A DNA stretch of 64,000 bases from Cerrena zonata (Eukaryota; Basidiomycota; Agaricomycetes; Polyporales; Cerrenaceae): assembly GCA_038087015.1 (NCBI GenBank), contig JASBNA010000007.1:1116001-1180000 (forward strand), given 5' to 3'. The notes beneath the pieces were generated by a model. The model saw only the letters and a program-made list of their open reading frames with translations. It made no database searches and was not told where the DNA came from. Positions 1 to 14,732 of this stretch are shown here, one piece after another. The stretch's first letter is position 1; every line of letters begins with the position of its first letter. A program made the translations under genes and the position numbers.

Positions 1-3000
1 TAATGGAGGTCGAACGCAATTTAGAGAGACGGTTTGGAATCTGGAGAGGGGGTCGTACCCACCTTCCAGATTTTGGGCGCTCGTTCATGAGAGCAATATT
101 GCGCAGTGATTTGGAAGCGGCTCAAGTCACGTCGTAATTTCAGATTGTCACGCTGATGGAGAAATTTGGAGCAGATTGTCTCTAAAGTTGTCTCTAAATC
201 CCCTACGGGAAGTCACTCACTTACTCGATTTCGTTGAAACCGGCGGCATAGAGTTCGATCGAGGCAAAACATGTGTTTAATTCACACGTTCGGCGAATAT
301 TCGCAGACCTCGAGGCCGTGGCTCGCACAGAGGCAGTAAATACTCCCAAACTGGAGCCAGTAAGGTGGTGCGGTTCACACAAGCAAACGAAAACACGTCG
401 TGGCTGCTCCAGATGCCTTGACGATGAGGAGATGGGCGACGTAAATAACCATCAAACGTGGACTGAAGTCTGTTTAAGTGTGCTCAACTTGACAGTGTGT
501 TTGATGATGGGAACAGCGAGGGTCACCGTGACCCGCTTTTTCTCAGTACCAAAGAAGGGCTGAGCGGTGATAAGTGCTGAGAGTCAGAAAGAGATGGGAT
601 ATCATGGTTTGTCAATTCTGTCAAGAAAAGCCAGTGTCGGCTAAGTGACTGTCGATGACGTAGTTGATTGTTGTTCGGTACACAAGTCTTGTCGCTAGAA
701 ACAATAAATATCAGCCCCACTCTTGTCTTCGAATGCGTGTTCCAACGTGCGTGTTTCGTCATTTAATGACATAACATCCTTATCTCTCGATCAAAGGAGT
801 GACGCAAGACATCAAATCAGTCATTGAACGGAAAGGCGAGAGGCTAGCGTGTACTCACTACATACGCGATAGGTACGCGATTATACTACGTCATTGTCTT
901 CTTAACTAGCGGTGAGGATTTGAACATTCACGGCTTGATGGTCTTGTACGTTGCTTGTACGTATTATCTCATCCATGAAGCTGGCAACAGAGACCGTATC
1001 TAAAGTCGTTATGCTGTTGGGAAACAACGAGCTCATTGACGAATGGCTAATATTCGCATCAGATAGGCACAAAGTCACCCCGGTCATTGACTGAAGGTGA
1101 AGGATAACCTACCGGTCGTGTATGTATGCTGTAATGAGCAAACTCTCGGCGGAATGCAAAGTTTGAGAAGAGACTTGTCGTTCGCTTTCTGTCTCGTATA
1201 TTTTGGACACGCCAAATAAACGTAGGACCTGATCCTCCCAAGTCCTCGAAGAGTTGAGAGTTTGTGCATATTACAATGAACGTAATATTCGACCAACCAA
1301 GGAGGTTTGCGGGGTACCTAATATTGGATCCACGAGCATAATAAAACACAAGCCCCTGTCACTATATTAGAAGGGTTCCAACATAGGTCGTATTCGAGTC
1401 ATGAGCTAAAGATAATCGGAGAATGTGTTCACACATACCCTTACATTGTCCGACGGAACGGCGTGGTAGGATGTGTGAGTAACAGCTCAATTAACTTAAA
1501 GCAATGGGGATGTGGAGTAGTGGTGACAGCTGATTACCTTCAAGTGAATGATATCGACGAGTTTTAGCGGGCCGCGGTATAGACTTTGCAATACCTTATG
1601 GCCTTTGAGAAAACATTATGAGAAAGAGGAGCCACTTGTATGAATTGAGTAATTAAAAGGCTTACTGGTATCTCGATGAGTGGCACTGCAGCTCCACGCA
1701 CGCGCGAAGAAATAGCGCTAACAGTTAACTTAATCATACCTGTGGGGCAGAACAGTACAACGGGCTCCAATCTCTTTCAAACCTATCTTAGAAGCAATCG
1801 TAAAGAGGGCACAATTATTGACAGACGCCGTTCTTGTTCGGAGGTAGAGCTACATCATGCCACAATACCTTGATCGAACCCCGCCAACTCCTTACGTGGT
1901 TCCTCGCCCGAGAACCACAGCGGAATAGCGAAGGTCAATAGATACGGGGGGCAAACGCCAGGGGCATGGGGCCGGCCACGAGACTTCGCAGCAACGGGGA
2001 CCACCAACGGTCGTTCCTAAAGCACCGCTGAATCCGAGATTGTTGTCGATCTTGAAATAGAGGCTCGAACAAACTATACAACGCGATCGAGGGGGGACCT
2101 GAGAGATGTTGACAGTTACTGAACGGGGCCGAGATTCTTCAGACTGGGGAACAAGCTGATGACCAGTAATCAGCCGTCAGATGACTGACCAACAATCACG
2201 GGGAGGGGATTTGCATATTCTGCATCAACAGGTGAGAAGCTGTGATCAGCGATCGATGAGGTGTCTTTGCATATAAGGTAAAGAAGTACGGGATTGGGTT
2301 CATCTCAGGCATCTCCGTGATTATATTTGTTGGCCGTCTCAGGCAAGTGGATAGACTACGTGCGGCGTTCCTCGTTAGATGATTCCTCGGAGGAAGGGGA
2401 TAGAAGACAGATCTGGGGACAAGAATAGGGGATGTCAGTCATCCATTCTACCGGTATTCCAAATGAAGTCACCGGTGCACGTATCTGCTTCACATCCTCG
2501 AATTCCTTTCGAAGATACCTGTCGAGAAGCAGCTATATGCGTGTTAGCACTCTCATGCAAGCCGAAATGGCGCGTGCGCTATCCCAGGAACGTCCATGCA
2601 CGAGATTTAAATGCTACTCGCTGAAAGACACATGGCCTCAATAAGTGGACGATAGGTGGAATTGGGTGGAACACAAGACAACGTCGAGTACGGTCAGCAT
2701 ACAGCTTAAGCCTTCGTCTCTCAAGCCATCATTAATTTTGGGATCACCACATGAGAAAAGCGAAGTGATCTCCTGCGCCAAGATAGCTAAATGCGACAAA
2801 ATGATTGAACTTTATGATTCGATATTGCCACCATCCCTGGATATGTCAAGATCCCCGGCGAACGTGGTGATACATCTGCGGTTTACGAACGCGAATGAGT
2901 AAAAATACATCGGGGATAGAACTAGGGTGAAGATTGGACCAACGGTGCGTTACAAAATAAGTAGAGTTTCAGACCGGTTTACGAAAGCGTTGATGTAGAA

Positions 3001-5170
3001 ACATGCTGTCCCGAAAATCAAGGCATGGTATGGTACCTGATGTGAATCTCATACTTCCGTAGCATTGCGATAACATTCAGTCTGATGAAATCCCTTTCTT
3101 CCTGGTATGCCATCATCGTTGCCGAGAGGGATGCACTGCACAGTGCGATAGGAAACCCCGAAACGTGTGTTGCCAAGTGGCTTCATTGGACCGTGCATTT
3201 ACCTCGAACTTTTAGCCCGAGTTGCAAAGTTAGATGCGCTGTTTTGGCGGCAACGGCCCTGAAGGTTAGTCGTCGGGTCCAAGGTATGTCCAAAAAAGAT
3301 AAGGGGGTGAAATTCCATACTGCAATGTTGCATTCAACGTCAGAGGTGGTTGTAGGTCGAGAGAGGTGTCGACGGCGCTGGTGTGCTCTAAGCGCTAGAT
3401 GTCACGTCAATGTCGACTTGTACATGTTGTATGCTGACTCTGTACCATCATGTCTTTGAAAGCACCAGCTTAGTCTTCACAACCCTAATACTGGCACATT
3501 TTCCAATACTTCGATAAGCATTATCTCAGAGTGGACAAATCAGGCTGTGTAAGATAAGTATAGTGGCAGGGATTGGATTTTGGCTCTCGTAAGTCCCTCA
3601 TCCCCGTGTCGATACCTGTCGAACGATGTGCTTCCTCCGAAGCATTTCGTATCATGGAACGTCCGACTGTGTCAGGGAATATCCAGGGTTGGTGCGAAAA
3701 TATCCGATCTATTCAGCCACATTCTTCCAGTCATCTTTAGGGTGCTTTCACACCTGCGATTGAGCGAAGAACCCAATCCCTTTGGGATCAGCTAAAACGA
3801 ACGGTCGGTAAACCTTGTTTTGCTGCGTACTCATCCGCCGCTACAGACGGCAAACTAAGGAAGATGACCCCATTTTAAATTTTCATTCACATCCTGCTTC
3901 GAAGCTGAATCCTCCCATTTCCGCTTGGGGTTGTATCAGAAGAAGAAAATGAGCATGTTTTTCAGGCTTCGACGCCTAATCAAGCAAGGCCTTCGAGTGG
4001 GTAAGTGGCTATTGTAACAATCACGCATTTTTGTGGAGCTATAGATGTTCTTAAAGGCGCCAATTTGGCCTAACGACTCCACCGTTGGGAAGTTTTTCGT
4101 TCAACGATGTCATACTCAAAGCCCCTCAGACAAGGTTGAATAATTGAAGCACCCTTTTGTTCCTCGGTACGTTGTTGGGGGGAATTTTTCTGCCTGTTGC
4201 AATCAATTTTAATCTCGATCAAAAGGCAACGAGCAGGCTTGGAGACCGCCACCGACGACGGCATTACCATAGTGAGCTGGACGCCGAATTGCGTATTGCG
4301 GAGTACGTCATTGAAGAACGCGCTAACCGAGCAAAAGCGGTGTACTAACCTCTATCAGACGCCACAGATTTTCCTTTTTGAGAATGATGCTCAAGTTTCT
4401 TGACCATCACTCTTAATGGGCAACGCTTAGGCGGACGGCGGTCATCCTCCTATCTGGGGTGCCTTCTCAATCACGCTCGGGAAGCCACGCCCCATCACCC
4501 CTTCCGTTCGAATCAGTTACCATTTGGATTGCCGAATAGTCTTCCAACACGCCACCGAGATACACACATTCGGATGACATTATGATTTCCTGAGCAGGAT
4601 ATCTACGTGCATACATCTCAATCCTGCGCGACAAGTTTGGCGCACTAAAGTGGGGTCAAGAGGGGCGGAAAATGGTTCAAAACCTTTTCAAAATGTACGC
4701 AGTTGCGGACAAAGTTGGCATTGTGGCGTCGCCAAAAAAGTAGACCGGGCGGGTGGAACGGCGGTGTGTCGCGCCGATGCCGTCCGCAATCCGAGGGACC
4801 CGCTACCCCACCTGCCTTTTTGAGGTGATCTTGTCTCTTTCTGGTTGACGGAGTGAATGGGCAAGTATCCGAGGCATGCTACCGAGAGTATGGGACCGCG
4901 TTGATCATGCAGATATTTGTTTACAGATAGATGCTCGTGACAATTGTCACCGTGTATATTGCTAAGGCACGGTGCCACCTTTGGAATTGAAAGGGCTTAT
5001 CTTTTGGTTTCGCTTTGAACGCGCCACCCAGAAGGAGGAGGTCAAGCGGGCGGTAATCTTTATCGCTCCGAAGCTCGGGACGCGTCTCTCCATGCTAGCC
5101 GACCGCGACCCAAAATCGCTTCACCGCCACCCTTTTGTCCACAGACCAATGGCAAGCCAAATCTCTGCCG
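1..5170. other. Gene-poor left edge, no recognisable gene
   Basis: I see no conserved protein in any frame here. The longest open stretches (for example 3085-3459 + and 3580-3795 +) have no recognisable domain, no convincing splice pattern and mixed composition. A short open frame beginning at base 3 (+, to 140) is also unrecognised. No clear tRNA B-box, LTR end or terminal inverted repeat stands out. It may be intergenic sequence or decayed transposon, but nothing in it proves either. Confidence 0.5.
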
Positions 5171-5188
5171 AGGGGCACATTTGCCCCT
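5171..5188 (+). promoter_or_regulatory. Paired STRE-type elements upstream of the glycerol phosphatase
   Basis: AGGGG at 5171-5175 and its complement CCCCT at 5184-5188 face each other across an 8-base spacer. AGGGG/CCCCT is the core stress response element bound by Msn2/Msn4-type zinc fingers in yeast. Whether this fungus uses the same factor is inference. Confidence 0.45.
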
Positions 5189-5196
5189 TGACGTCA
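5189..5196 (+). promoter_or_regulatory. Perfect CRE palindrome (TGACGTCA)
   Basis: The 8-base palindrome TGACGTCA directly abuts the second STRE and lies 15 bases before the TATA box. In fungi, ATF/CREB-type bZIP factors such as Sko1 and Atf1 bind this motif downstream of the Hog1/Sty1 stress kinase. The gene it precedes is of a glycerol-phosphatase type, a classic osmostress target, so the placement makes sense. Confidence 0.55.
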
Positions 5197-5211
5197 AGGT
5201 CTCGAAAACAA

Positions 5212-5219
5212 TATATAAG
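5212..5219 (+). promoter_or_regulatory. TATA box of the glycerol phosphatase gene
   Basis: TATATAAG lies 115 bases upstream of the chosen ATG (5334) and is followed by a pyrimidine-rich stretch suited to transcription start at about 5240-5260. A start there rules out the in-frame upstream extension of the reading frame as coding. Confidence 0.65.
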
Positions 5220-5333
5220 GACCAGGAAATTGTCCCCAGTCCCTCACCAACCCAAGGATTCATCCACACATCCGCCTACCACACAAAACATTCAGCTTAG
5301 CTGTTCTACCAAACAACCCTCTTATCTCTCAAC

Positions 5334-6505
5334 ATGTCTTCTGCTACCAAGACCTTCGTCGCTGATGCTGTCCTCTTCGACATGGTACGTCTACCGCCAC
5401 ACATACCCTACTAATATCATACTTACCTTTCCCCCCTCTCCTCAGGACGGTACTCTCACCGACTCTATCGCAGCTGTTGAGGCAGCTTGGGGAAAGGTTG
5501 CCACTGACATTGGGCAGGACCCTGCATATGTCATTGCTGCCACTCACGGTAAACGTGCCGTCGACAACCTCTCCCAATTCAAGCCTCATATCAAGTCTCA
5601 CGAGATGGACGACGAGGTTCAGAAATTCGAGGAGTCGATTCTCTTCTTTGCTGATGCCTACAACCACCACGGGCCTGGCTCTCGTCAAAACTCACTCTCA
5701 AACACCCCCCTCTCATCAGGAGCAGTGACACCCAACCTCACACCTTCCTCCTCAGCACCCTCATCCCGTTCTTCATCCCGTGCCTCCTCATTCGCCGGGT
5801 CTTTCCAACAGCTCGCTCAAATTCGTCGCCCATCCTTCCTTACACGTCTTACCGGTCTTCTTACCATGTCTTCCGTGCCTGAGCAAGACGTTGCTGTCTT
5901 CGACGACCCCGTTATGGAAGAGCAGCACCAGGAGTTTATGGCTCAGGAGGAATCGAAGTTGCGAAAGGATCAGCTCGAGGCGTGGCAACTTGAAGCTGCT
6001 GCTATCGACCGCTCCGTCCAAATTCTTCCTGGTGTGAAGAGGATGATCTCCTCTATCCCTGAGGGACACTACGCAGTTGCCACTTCCGGCGCAAAGACAT
6101 ATGGTTAGTCCTCTACTCTCAGATATTTGAAACTCGATCCTAACTTCTTTTCTTCCTTTAGCTTATGGATGCATGACTCGCGTCGGCATTACTCCTCCTC
6201 CTGTTACCATCACCGCCGATGACAAGCGTCTCAAGGCTGGAAAGCCCGCTCCTGACCCATTCCTCCTCGCAGCGGAGTGTCTCGGTTTCGATGCCAAGAA
6301 GTGCGTTGTCTTCGAGGATTCGCCTTCAGGTATCCGCGCTGGTGTTGCCTCCGGTGCCACAGTCATTGCTGTCTGCACCAGTCACGAGCGCAGCAAGATC
6401 GAGAACTGCGGTGCCCACTACATCGTCGAGAACATGGAGAAGGTTCACTGCGAGGCATTCGGTGAGGGTGCCAACACCCAATTGAGGTTTACCATTTCAG
6501 AGTAA
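5334..6505 (+). CDS. HAD-family phosphatase, glycerol-3-phosphatase (GPP/DOG) type
   Basis: Three exons (5334-5384, 5446-6103, 6162-6505) give 350 residues. All four HAD motifs are visible: FDMDGT with nucleophile D16 and acid D18, the VATSG motif at about 228-232, GKPAPDPF with K264, and FEDSPSG with D289. Family knowledge: such enzymes release glycerol from glycerol-3-phosphate (GPP1/2) or dephosphorylate 2-deoxyglucose-6-phosphate (DOG), in the cytosol. The protein is about 100 residues longer than yeast GPP. The extra part is a Ser/Thr/Pro-rich block at about 91-175, inside the cap domain, with basophilic-kinase-like sites (RQNS, RRPS). The reading frame stays open upstream to 4972, but the TATA box and the exon-1 donor at 5385 favour ATG 5334. 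The exact substrate is not provable from sequence. Confidence 0.85.
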
Positions 6506-7107
6506 ATTTCATCATCATACTCGCCCGTCCTGTTCCCGTCTTGTAGCCATAGTCTTGTTTGATACCACACATGCCCTCGTCGATTGCTCTCTGCTTTGTT
6601 ACGTTTTCCCCTCGCAATAGCCTGTACCATAGTCATTAATACTCTCTCGTCTCTCAATGGACATATTCCATCCGTCTATCCTGAACTGTCTGTGTGATTT
6701 TTTGAATAACAAAAAGGTTTTCGATCACTTTGCAATTCTTTTTGGGAAAGATTTTTTCGAGAACGGTGATTGGCTGCCTTACTCCGCTGCATGTGACCGT
6801 GTTGCTGAGTCAGCGCGACGCGATTCATTAGTTAGCACCCGCGTCCGGTCCCGCATCATTCCAGTTCTCCGCCGTCTTGAGACTGACTTGCTTGCTATTC
6901 ACCTCCACCTCTGTTCTATCTACAGGAGCTATTTAATCTCTAGGATCATATCTGGCACCCCGCAATAATCTGACGAGGTCAAACTTGTCTCTCAAAGAGA
7001 CTTGCCAGCCTATACGCTGCCCCTGAACCTACTAAGCTGTAGTGTGACTTGCACCACTCCGGAAACTTGACGTCTCTTTATACTATTATAACCTTGAAAG
7101 CCATCAT
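6506..7107. other. Intergenic, phosphatase 3' end to RAD4 promoter
   Basis: About 600 bases between two same-strand genes. It should hold the 3' UTR of the phosphatase and the RAD4 promoter. The 103-codon open frame at 6657-6968 is AT-rich with no recognisable domain. I see no clear TATA box at a useful distance from the RAD4 start. Confidence 0.5.
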
Positions 7108-10100
7108 ATGATCATGGAAACGCCTACACTTACCGACAGCAACTCGTTCGTTGATGCCGACAGTGACGACGACTTTGACTGGGAGGAGGTCCAAGTCCCA
7201 CAACAGCCTGAACAACCTCTGGACTTGTCCTTGGAGAAATTTGATGTAGCCGAAGGCCCGTCGAATCCCAATCGACCAAATATCGAGATTACTATCTCGA
7301 CAAAGCCAAAGAAGGATGAAGAGGCCAAGTATGTTGTTGAAAGAACTACATAGGTGACGCCCAACTCACATATACGTGTGCATAGGAAGAGAGCTGCAAA
7401 GATCCAAGCTGAGCGTATAGCTCGACTTAATTGCCATAAGATGCATACTATTGCACTGATTGCGAATGCTCGAGTCCGCAATGACTGGGTTAACGATGAG
7501 CTATTACATGTATGTCCACTTCTTTGTACTATCTACAGTCTCAGTATAAAGCGCATCACAGGCTAGATTATTATCTCTAGTTCCACTGTCTCTCCAAAAC
7601 AGCTTCACCATGATTCACAAATCGCGGGTGCCTGATGCAGTCAAGCGAGGCCGTCTATTCGAATCTGCGATCACCCGACTGGTAGAATGGTGGATCGAAT
7701 TCTTCGAAGTCGAACCTACCGGCCACATTCGAAGTCACACCTTCGAAGAAATCCAGAAGAAGTTATCAAGTGACCCCAAAGGCAAGGGTAAAGCTGTTGA
7801 CTTGGATCTCGACGATGGCGAAGTCATCCGAAGTGCGAAAAGTCTCATGAAACATGCTCTCATGAAGAAAGGTTCGAGAGATACGAGTGCCCAACTGTTT
7901 ACTGCGATGTGTAGAGCTCTTGGTATACCTTCGAGGCTCGTCGTTAGCGTACAAAGTGTACCCTGGAAAGCAAGTATCGGGAAGCCGAAGCCTCCAACAA
8001 AGAAAAGGAAGGCTACTCCAAAGGGAAAGGGGAAGGAAGTCGATAGAGGTGACCAGGATGATGACGACGACATGGATATGGAAGAAGTCAGCATCCCGAA
8101 ATGTCTTCTCCAGCTACCAATGGTAAAGGTAGAGCGAAAGCTTTCCCCGGTGGTGGACAACGTATAGATGGAGACGTTCCCTTCGCCGAAACCGAAAGCA
8201 CCTCATGTTATCAAGCTACGCAAAAGCAAAGGTCAGAAACTAGGCTCATCAAGTACCGTGCGGCCTCCAAGTACGTCCAGGTGATTGTAGGCCCTGCAAT
8301 ATAGTATTTAAATTTGTTGCAGGAGAACGGACACCAGATCCAGTCAGCACTCCTCCCATATTCTGGACTGAGGTATTCTCTCGTGCAGACGGTCGTTGGC
8401 TCCCAGTTGACCCTATTCGAGCGATTGTGAATAAACGCAAAGCCTTCGATCCAACGCCGAATCCAAATTCCCAGATAAAACCTGAACGTAATGTCAGGGT
8501 TGAGAATCGGATGGTGTACGTAGTTGCGTTTGAAGAAGATGGGTATGGTCGTGATGTAACACCTCGTTATGCCCGAGAGTTTGGTGCGAAGGTTGCGAAG
8601 ATGCAGCAAGGTGGTAAAGGACGTCAGCAGTGGTGGGAACAGATCATGGGGATGATTCATAGACCGTATCGTCTGGTAAGTGGTATTAATGATGATTATA
8701 TTTCTTCTTATATTGAAGCATTTCATAGAATCGTGATGATGTAGAGGACGAAGAACTACACATAAATCAGATGACTGAACAAATGCCGACTTCGATGACT
8801 GGTTTCAAAGACCATCCCTTGTAAATACTTTCACGGTGACATAATATTTATAAAACTAAACCATAAATTTCTAGATACGTCCTTGAACGGCATCTCAAAC
8901 GAGACGAAGTCATACACCCTCTAACAGAAATAGGCAAATTCAGAGGCGAACCCGTCTATCCCAGAGCTAATGTGCTCACATTGAAAACGGCTGAGAACTG
9001 GATGCGGCAAGGACGTAAAGTTCGAGAGGGTTGTCAGCCGATGAAAATGGTCAAACAACATGCGGTCACTGTGAATAAACAGCGGGCCATCGAGCTGGCC
9101 ATGTCAGATAGATTGGATGTTGCTGGTGAGGGAAGTGGATTTGGGGCGGAGAAGGATGTCTTGCAGGGTCTCTATGCGCACAATCAGACAGAACTGTATA
9201 CGCCTGACCCGATCGTCAATGTAAGTTGCTGTTTATCTCTTCTTCTAGTAGTACACTGTGACTGACGTGATGACTTACAGGGCAAGATTCCGAAGAACGA
9301 TTTTGGCAATATCGATTTATACACTCCTTCTATGCTTCCAGCTGGAGCAGCCCATATTCCTTGTATGTCCCAGTCCCTACTCTTCTAGTATCTTTCAGAA
9401 CTGATATGCCAGAACGTACAGATGAAGGAACCGCTAAAGTCGCTCGACAACTTGGGTTCGATTATGCCGAAGCAGTGGTACGTTTTCCAATCCAGAATCG
9501 CGAACAATGTCACCTTCAGGTTGTTGACCCCCTGATTTAGACTGGTTTCGAATTCAAGAAGAGACGGGCCTTCCCTGTCATCGAAGGCATCGTTGTCGCC
9601 ACAGAGAATGAACAGACGATCATCGAGGTACGTCGATCGTCCTTGTATCCCGATAGAGAAGGCTGAGAGATCGAGATATCCATAGGCATACTGGGAAATG
9701 GAACACGAAGCGGAGAAGAAACGGCTGGCTAAACGTCAAGCAGAAGTCATCAAACGATGGACCCGATTGATCCAAGGCCTTCGTATTCGTGATCGATTGT
9801 TGAGGGAATATGGCGATCGTCAGCCGACAAGTTCCGTAAACGACGTAAAGATTGACGAAGTGCAACCTGAGCATGAGCTTGAGGAGGTAAGTGTGCGAAT
9901 CAATCGTATGATTGTTCTATTGCTGATCTTCCTCCTGCTTCAGAACGTGATTGCCCCTGGCGGTTTCCTTACGAGCGCAGACGATGTCGTACAAGCTTAC
10001 ACCTTGCCCCGCAGTGTCTACGCAGCTCCTAGGTCTCCCACTTCTTTACATACTCCTAATCAGGCCGAGGAGGCAGTCAACCGGCTTGATGATAGCCAAG

Positions 10101-10666
10101 ACCAACCCGACCCTCTGGAAATAATTCCAGATAGTGAGGGTGAAGATGATTTACAGGAAATCGATATTCCGACAGAGGTCCCCGAGCCAGTTATCACCAA
10201 TGGAGTCCCGAAGACCATGCGAGAGTTGGCTGAGGCTGCTGAGCGTGAACAAGCCGATAAGTCCTCAGACGATGAAGTCGAAATTATCGCTATGCCGAGT
10301 ATCGCCCAGCGTGCCATTGACAAGGCGAACGGCAAGAACACGCCCTCCTCTCGCGGTCGCTCACGTAAAGGGACAAGCACACCTACCGCATCGACATCGA
10401 GCCCTAAGAAGACACCCAAAGGCAGAACCTCCGCACGTACCCGCAAACGGCCAAGAGAAGAAGTCGATTCTGAAGGTCAGCCATCCGATGAAGAGCAAAG
10501 GGTTCATACTCCATCTAAACGGCCTCGTTCTCGTGCTGCACCAACGACACCCGTCGGAGTGGAAAAGTCCGATAGGGTATTGCGCAGTCGGCGAGGAAAG
10601 AGTGAGACTAAACTGGCCGAAGAAAAGGAGATGGAAAAGGCATACCGACGGGCTATAGCAGAATAG
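7108..10666 (+). CDS. RAD4: DNA damage recognition protein Rad4/XPC (nucleotide excision repair)
   Basis: Twelve exons: 7108-7328, 7386-7509, 7562-8122, 8168-8270, 8323-8675, 8729-8820, 8875-9220, 9281-9362, 9422-9477, 9541-9627, 9686-9886, 9944-10666. They splice to 982 residues. Order: acidic N-terminus; transglutaminase-like domain (HKMHTIALIANARVR near 85-100, then FWTEVFSRADGRWLPVDP and MVYVVAFEEDG); BHD1 (YVLERHLKRDEVI); BHD2/BHD3 (GNIDLYTPSMLPAGAAHIP, then KVARQLGFDYAEAVTGFEF). A basic, Ser/Pro-rich tail with nuclear-localisation-like KRPR clusters follows. Known role: Rad4, with Rad23, finds helix-distorting lesions in the nucleus and starts excision repair. ATG 7108 is followed by a second in-frame ATG at 7114; either may be used. 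The 45-nt intron at 8123-8167 is the least certain junction. The gene converges on TRM61 with 208 bases between stop codons. Confidence 0.93.
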
Positions 10667-10874
10667 AGGACCCTACAACTCCACTCTACAAGCCCTGGTT
10701 TTTTTTTCGTACCCCGATACCATTGCTGGTTTGTTATTTCGGTATCATATGATCCAATCCAGTAGTTCTAGACAGGAATCTTGGTTTAGAGTACACACAG
10801 ACGTCGTAATACAAATTTACTGCTGGAACCCCTTACGATTGCAACGCAAATGATAATTTTTTCCTCGGCTGTGA
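10667..10874. other. Short convergent intergenic spacer
   Basis: Only 208 bases separate the RAD4 and TRM61 stop codons, so both 3' UTRs must lie here and probably overlap. A T-run (about 10699-10708) and AT-rich sequence fit poly(A) signals on either strand. Confidence 0.5.
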
Positions 10875-13227
<2,353 letters not shown>

Positions 13228-14732
13228 ATTCTGATGTGTTTCAACGGACCGAGTTACAACGCTTTTCCGGGTTGATGTGCCTTTTTAGAGATGAAGTATA
13301 TGATTCCTTGTTCTCCAGATACAGAAAATGTGTCTGATAATTGCAGCAGAAAGATGAGTAGAAGTGAATGATCACCGTAGTGAGAAGGAAGAGCAGGCGG
13401 GAAGGGTTGCTAAATTTGTCACGCATATTTCCGGGCCCGGAACCATTTTACAAGATCTCTCGAGATCGACTCGAGCACTGCAGCATTGAGCATCTCATCC
13501 ATGTGGGCATTTCTAATTGTCCCGCAATGACCTGGTCTAGTGGTCAAGATAACGAACTAGACTTTGAATCTGCTCAAGTGCTTGGTACTTGGTGGCAGCC
13601 AATGGAACGGCGGCGCTTGCGGAAGGGTTCTCATCCTGGAACCCGATGTGTAGTTGGGATTTGTTTATTCATCATTTGCTGCAACAAGATGTGCTTCTTT
13701 TCATATCTTGCATATATCATTCTCAGATTTTGTGACCGAATCTCAACAGCTGAATTCCAGAATTCGCACGGAAAAACACGACCGAAGAAAGAGTACTTTG
13801 TACTGCCAGCAGAGACTGTGCCCTCGGGCTGTCGTGGTTGGATCTTGATTGGGCGTCCTGTGGCGTCTTTACTGAGGAATGAGCTCGCAGAACCGGAATT
13901 TCTGATTGTTTGAATGATTTATCCTGGGGATTATTGTGATAGCAGACAGGGCTACATTTTTGGGCTAGAGAGGAGGAGGACGCCGGTCGAAGGGGAGCCG
14001 GAGGGAGGGATGTGTAGCTTGAGAAATGGAAGATGACAATGGTTCGACTAATGCTGCCTCATTCTGCACGGAAGACGCAGAGGAGGGCTTCCAAAGTTCT
14101 GCACTCATCCGAGCAGTTTGCCCCAAGTCACGGCTGTCAGTATTCCGTGCGAAGATCCTGTCTTCAAGCGATCTGTAGTCTGTTCTTCAAGGCGCCCGTA
14201 CCACTCCCTTGGAAGAAGTACCACTGCGCGACCAACGCCCTGCTCATCGTGCAGCGTCCTTGGCCACCAGTAAACAGCAGTGTCAGTAGCCTGTAAGACA
14301 TGCATATTTACGCACACTCGAAAGGTATATGTCGTACGGAGTGATCGTGAGCTCTCCTCGCCACGGGAGTATCCCGAACGCCTACAACCGAGGTGCATAT
14401 GGCCAACCTTACCGAGATCTCGATACCCTGTATGGGCATGGTACAGGTACTGCAGTAACACAGTACATAATGGGTATCGATGTGCTGTCCCCAGAATTCG
14501 TCTCTCTGCGTGTCATCCCGTCTGTATTCTGCCACTTTCAACTCATTTTCCGCTTTCCATTCGCGTCTTCTCATTTCATCAGAACTATAAAACCCGTCGT
14601 CCTCCTCCTTACCTGCGAGTCTTGTTCCGCCAATCATCGGCAGATTGCTCTTCCCCACCCCACTCCTCTCAACCGGTCTTGATCTTACCCATTGTTCTCC
14701 GTCCATCTCGACAGTCCAAAGCTGCAGCCCCC
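13228..14732. other. Intergenic between divergent TRM61 and PAS genes
   Basis: About 1.5 kb that must contain both promoters. A 181-codon open frame (13368-13913, +) has no recognisable domain, and I do not accept it as a gene. The only element I can call is the TATA box of the PAS gene at 14586-14592. Confidence 0.5.
14586..14592 (+). promoter_or_regulatory. TATA box of the PAS gene
   Basis: TATAAAA is 141 bases upstream of the ATG at 14733. A pyrimidine-rich tract follows it, as at many basidiomycete start sites. This would give a 5' UTR of about 110 bases. Confidence 0.5.

Noticed and set aside
3085..3459. 124-codon open frame on the plus strand
   Set aside because: No recognisable domain, no supporting promoter or splice context; length is within chance for this much sequence.
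4972..5333. In-frame upstream extension of the glycerol phosphatase (long open frame from 4972)
   Set aside because: It runs through the TATA box and leader, its predicted product has no similarity to the family, and the first real exon ends at a clean GTACGT donor.
13368..13913. 181-codon open frame on the plus strand
   Set aside because: Mixed, featureless product; lies in the promoter space between TRM61 and the PAS gene.
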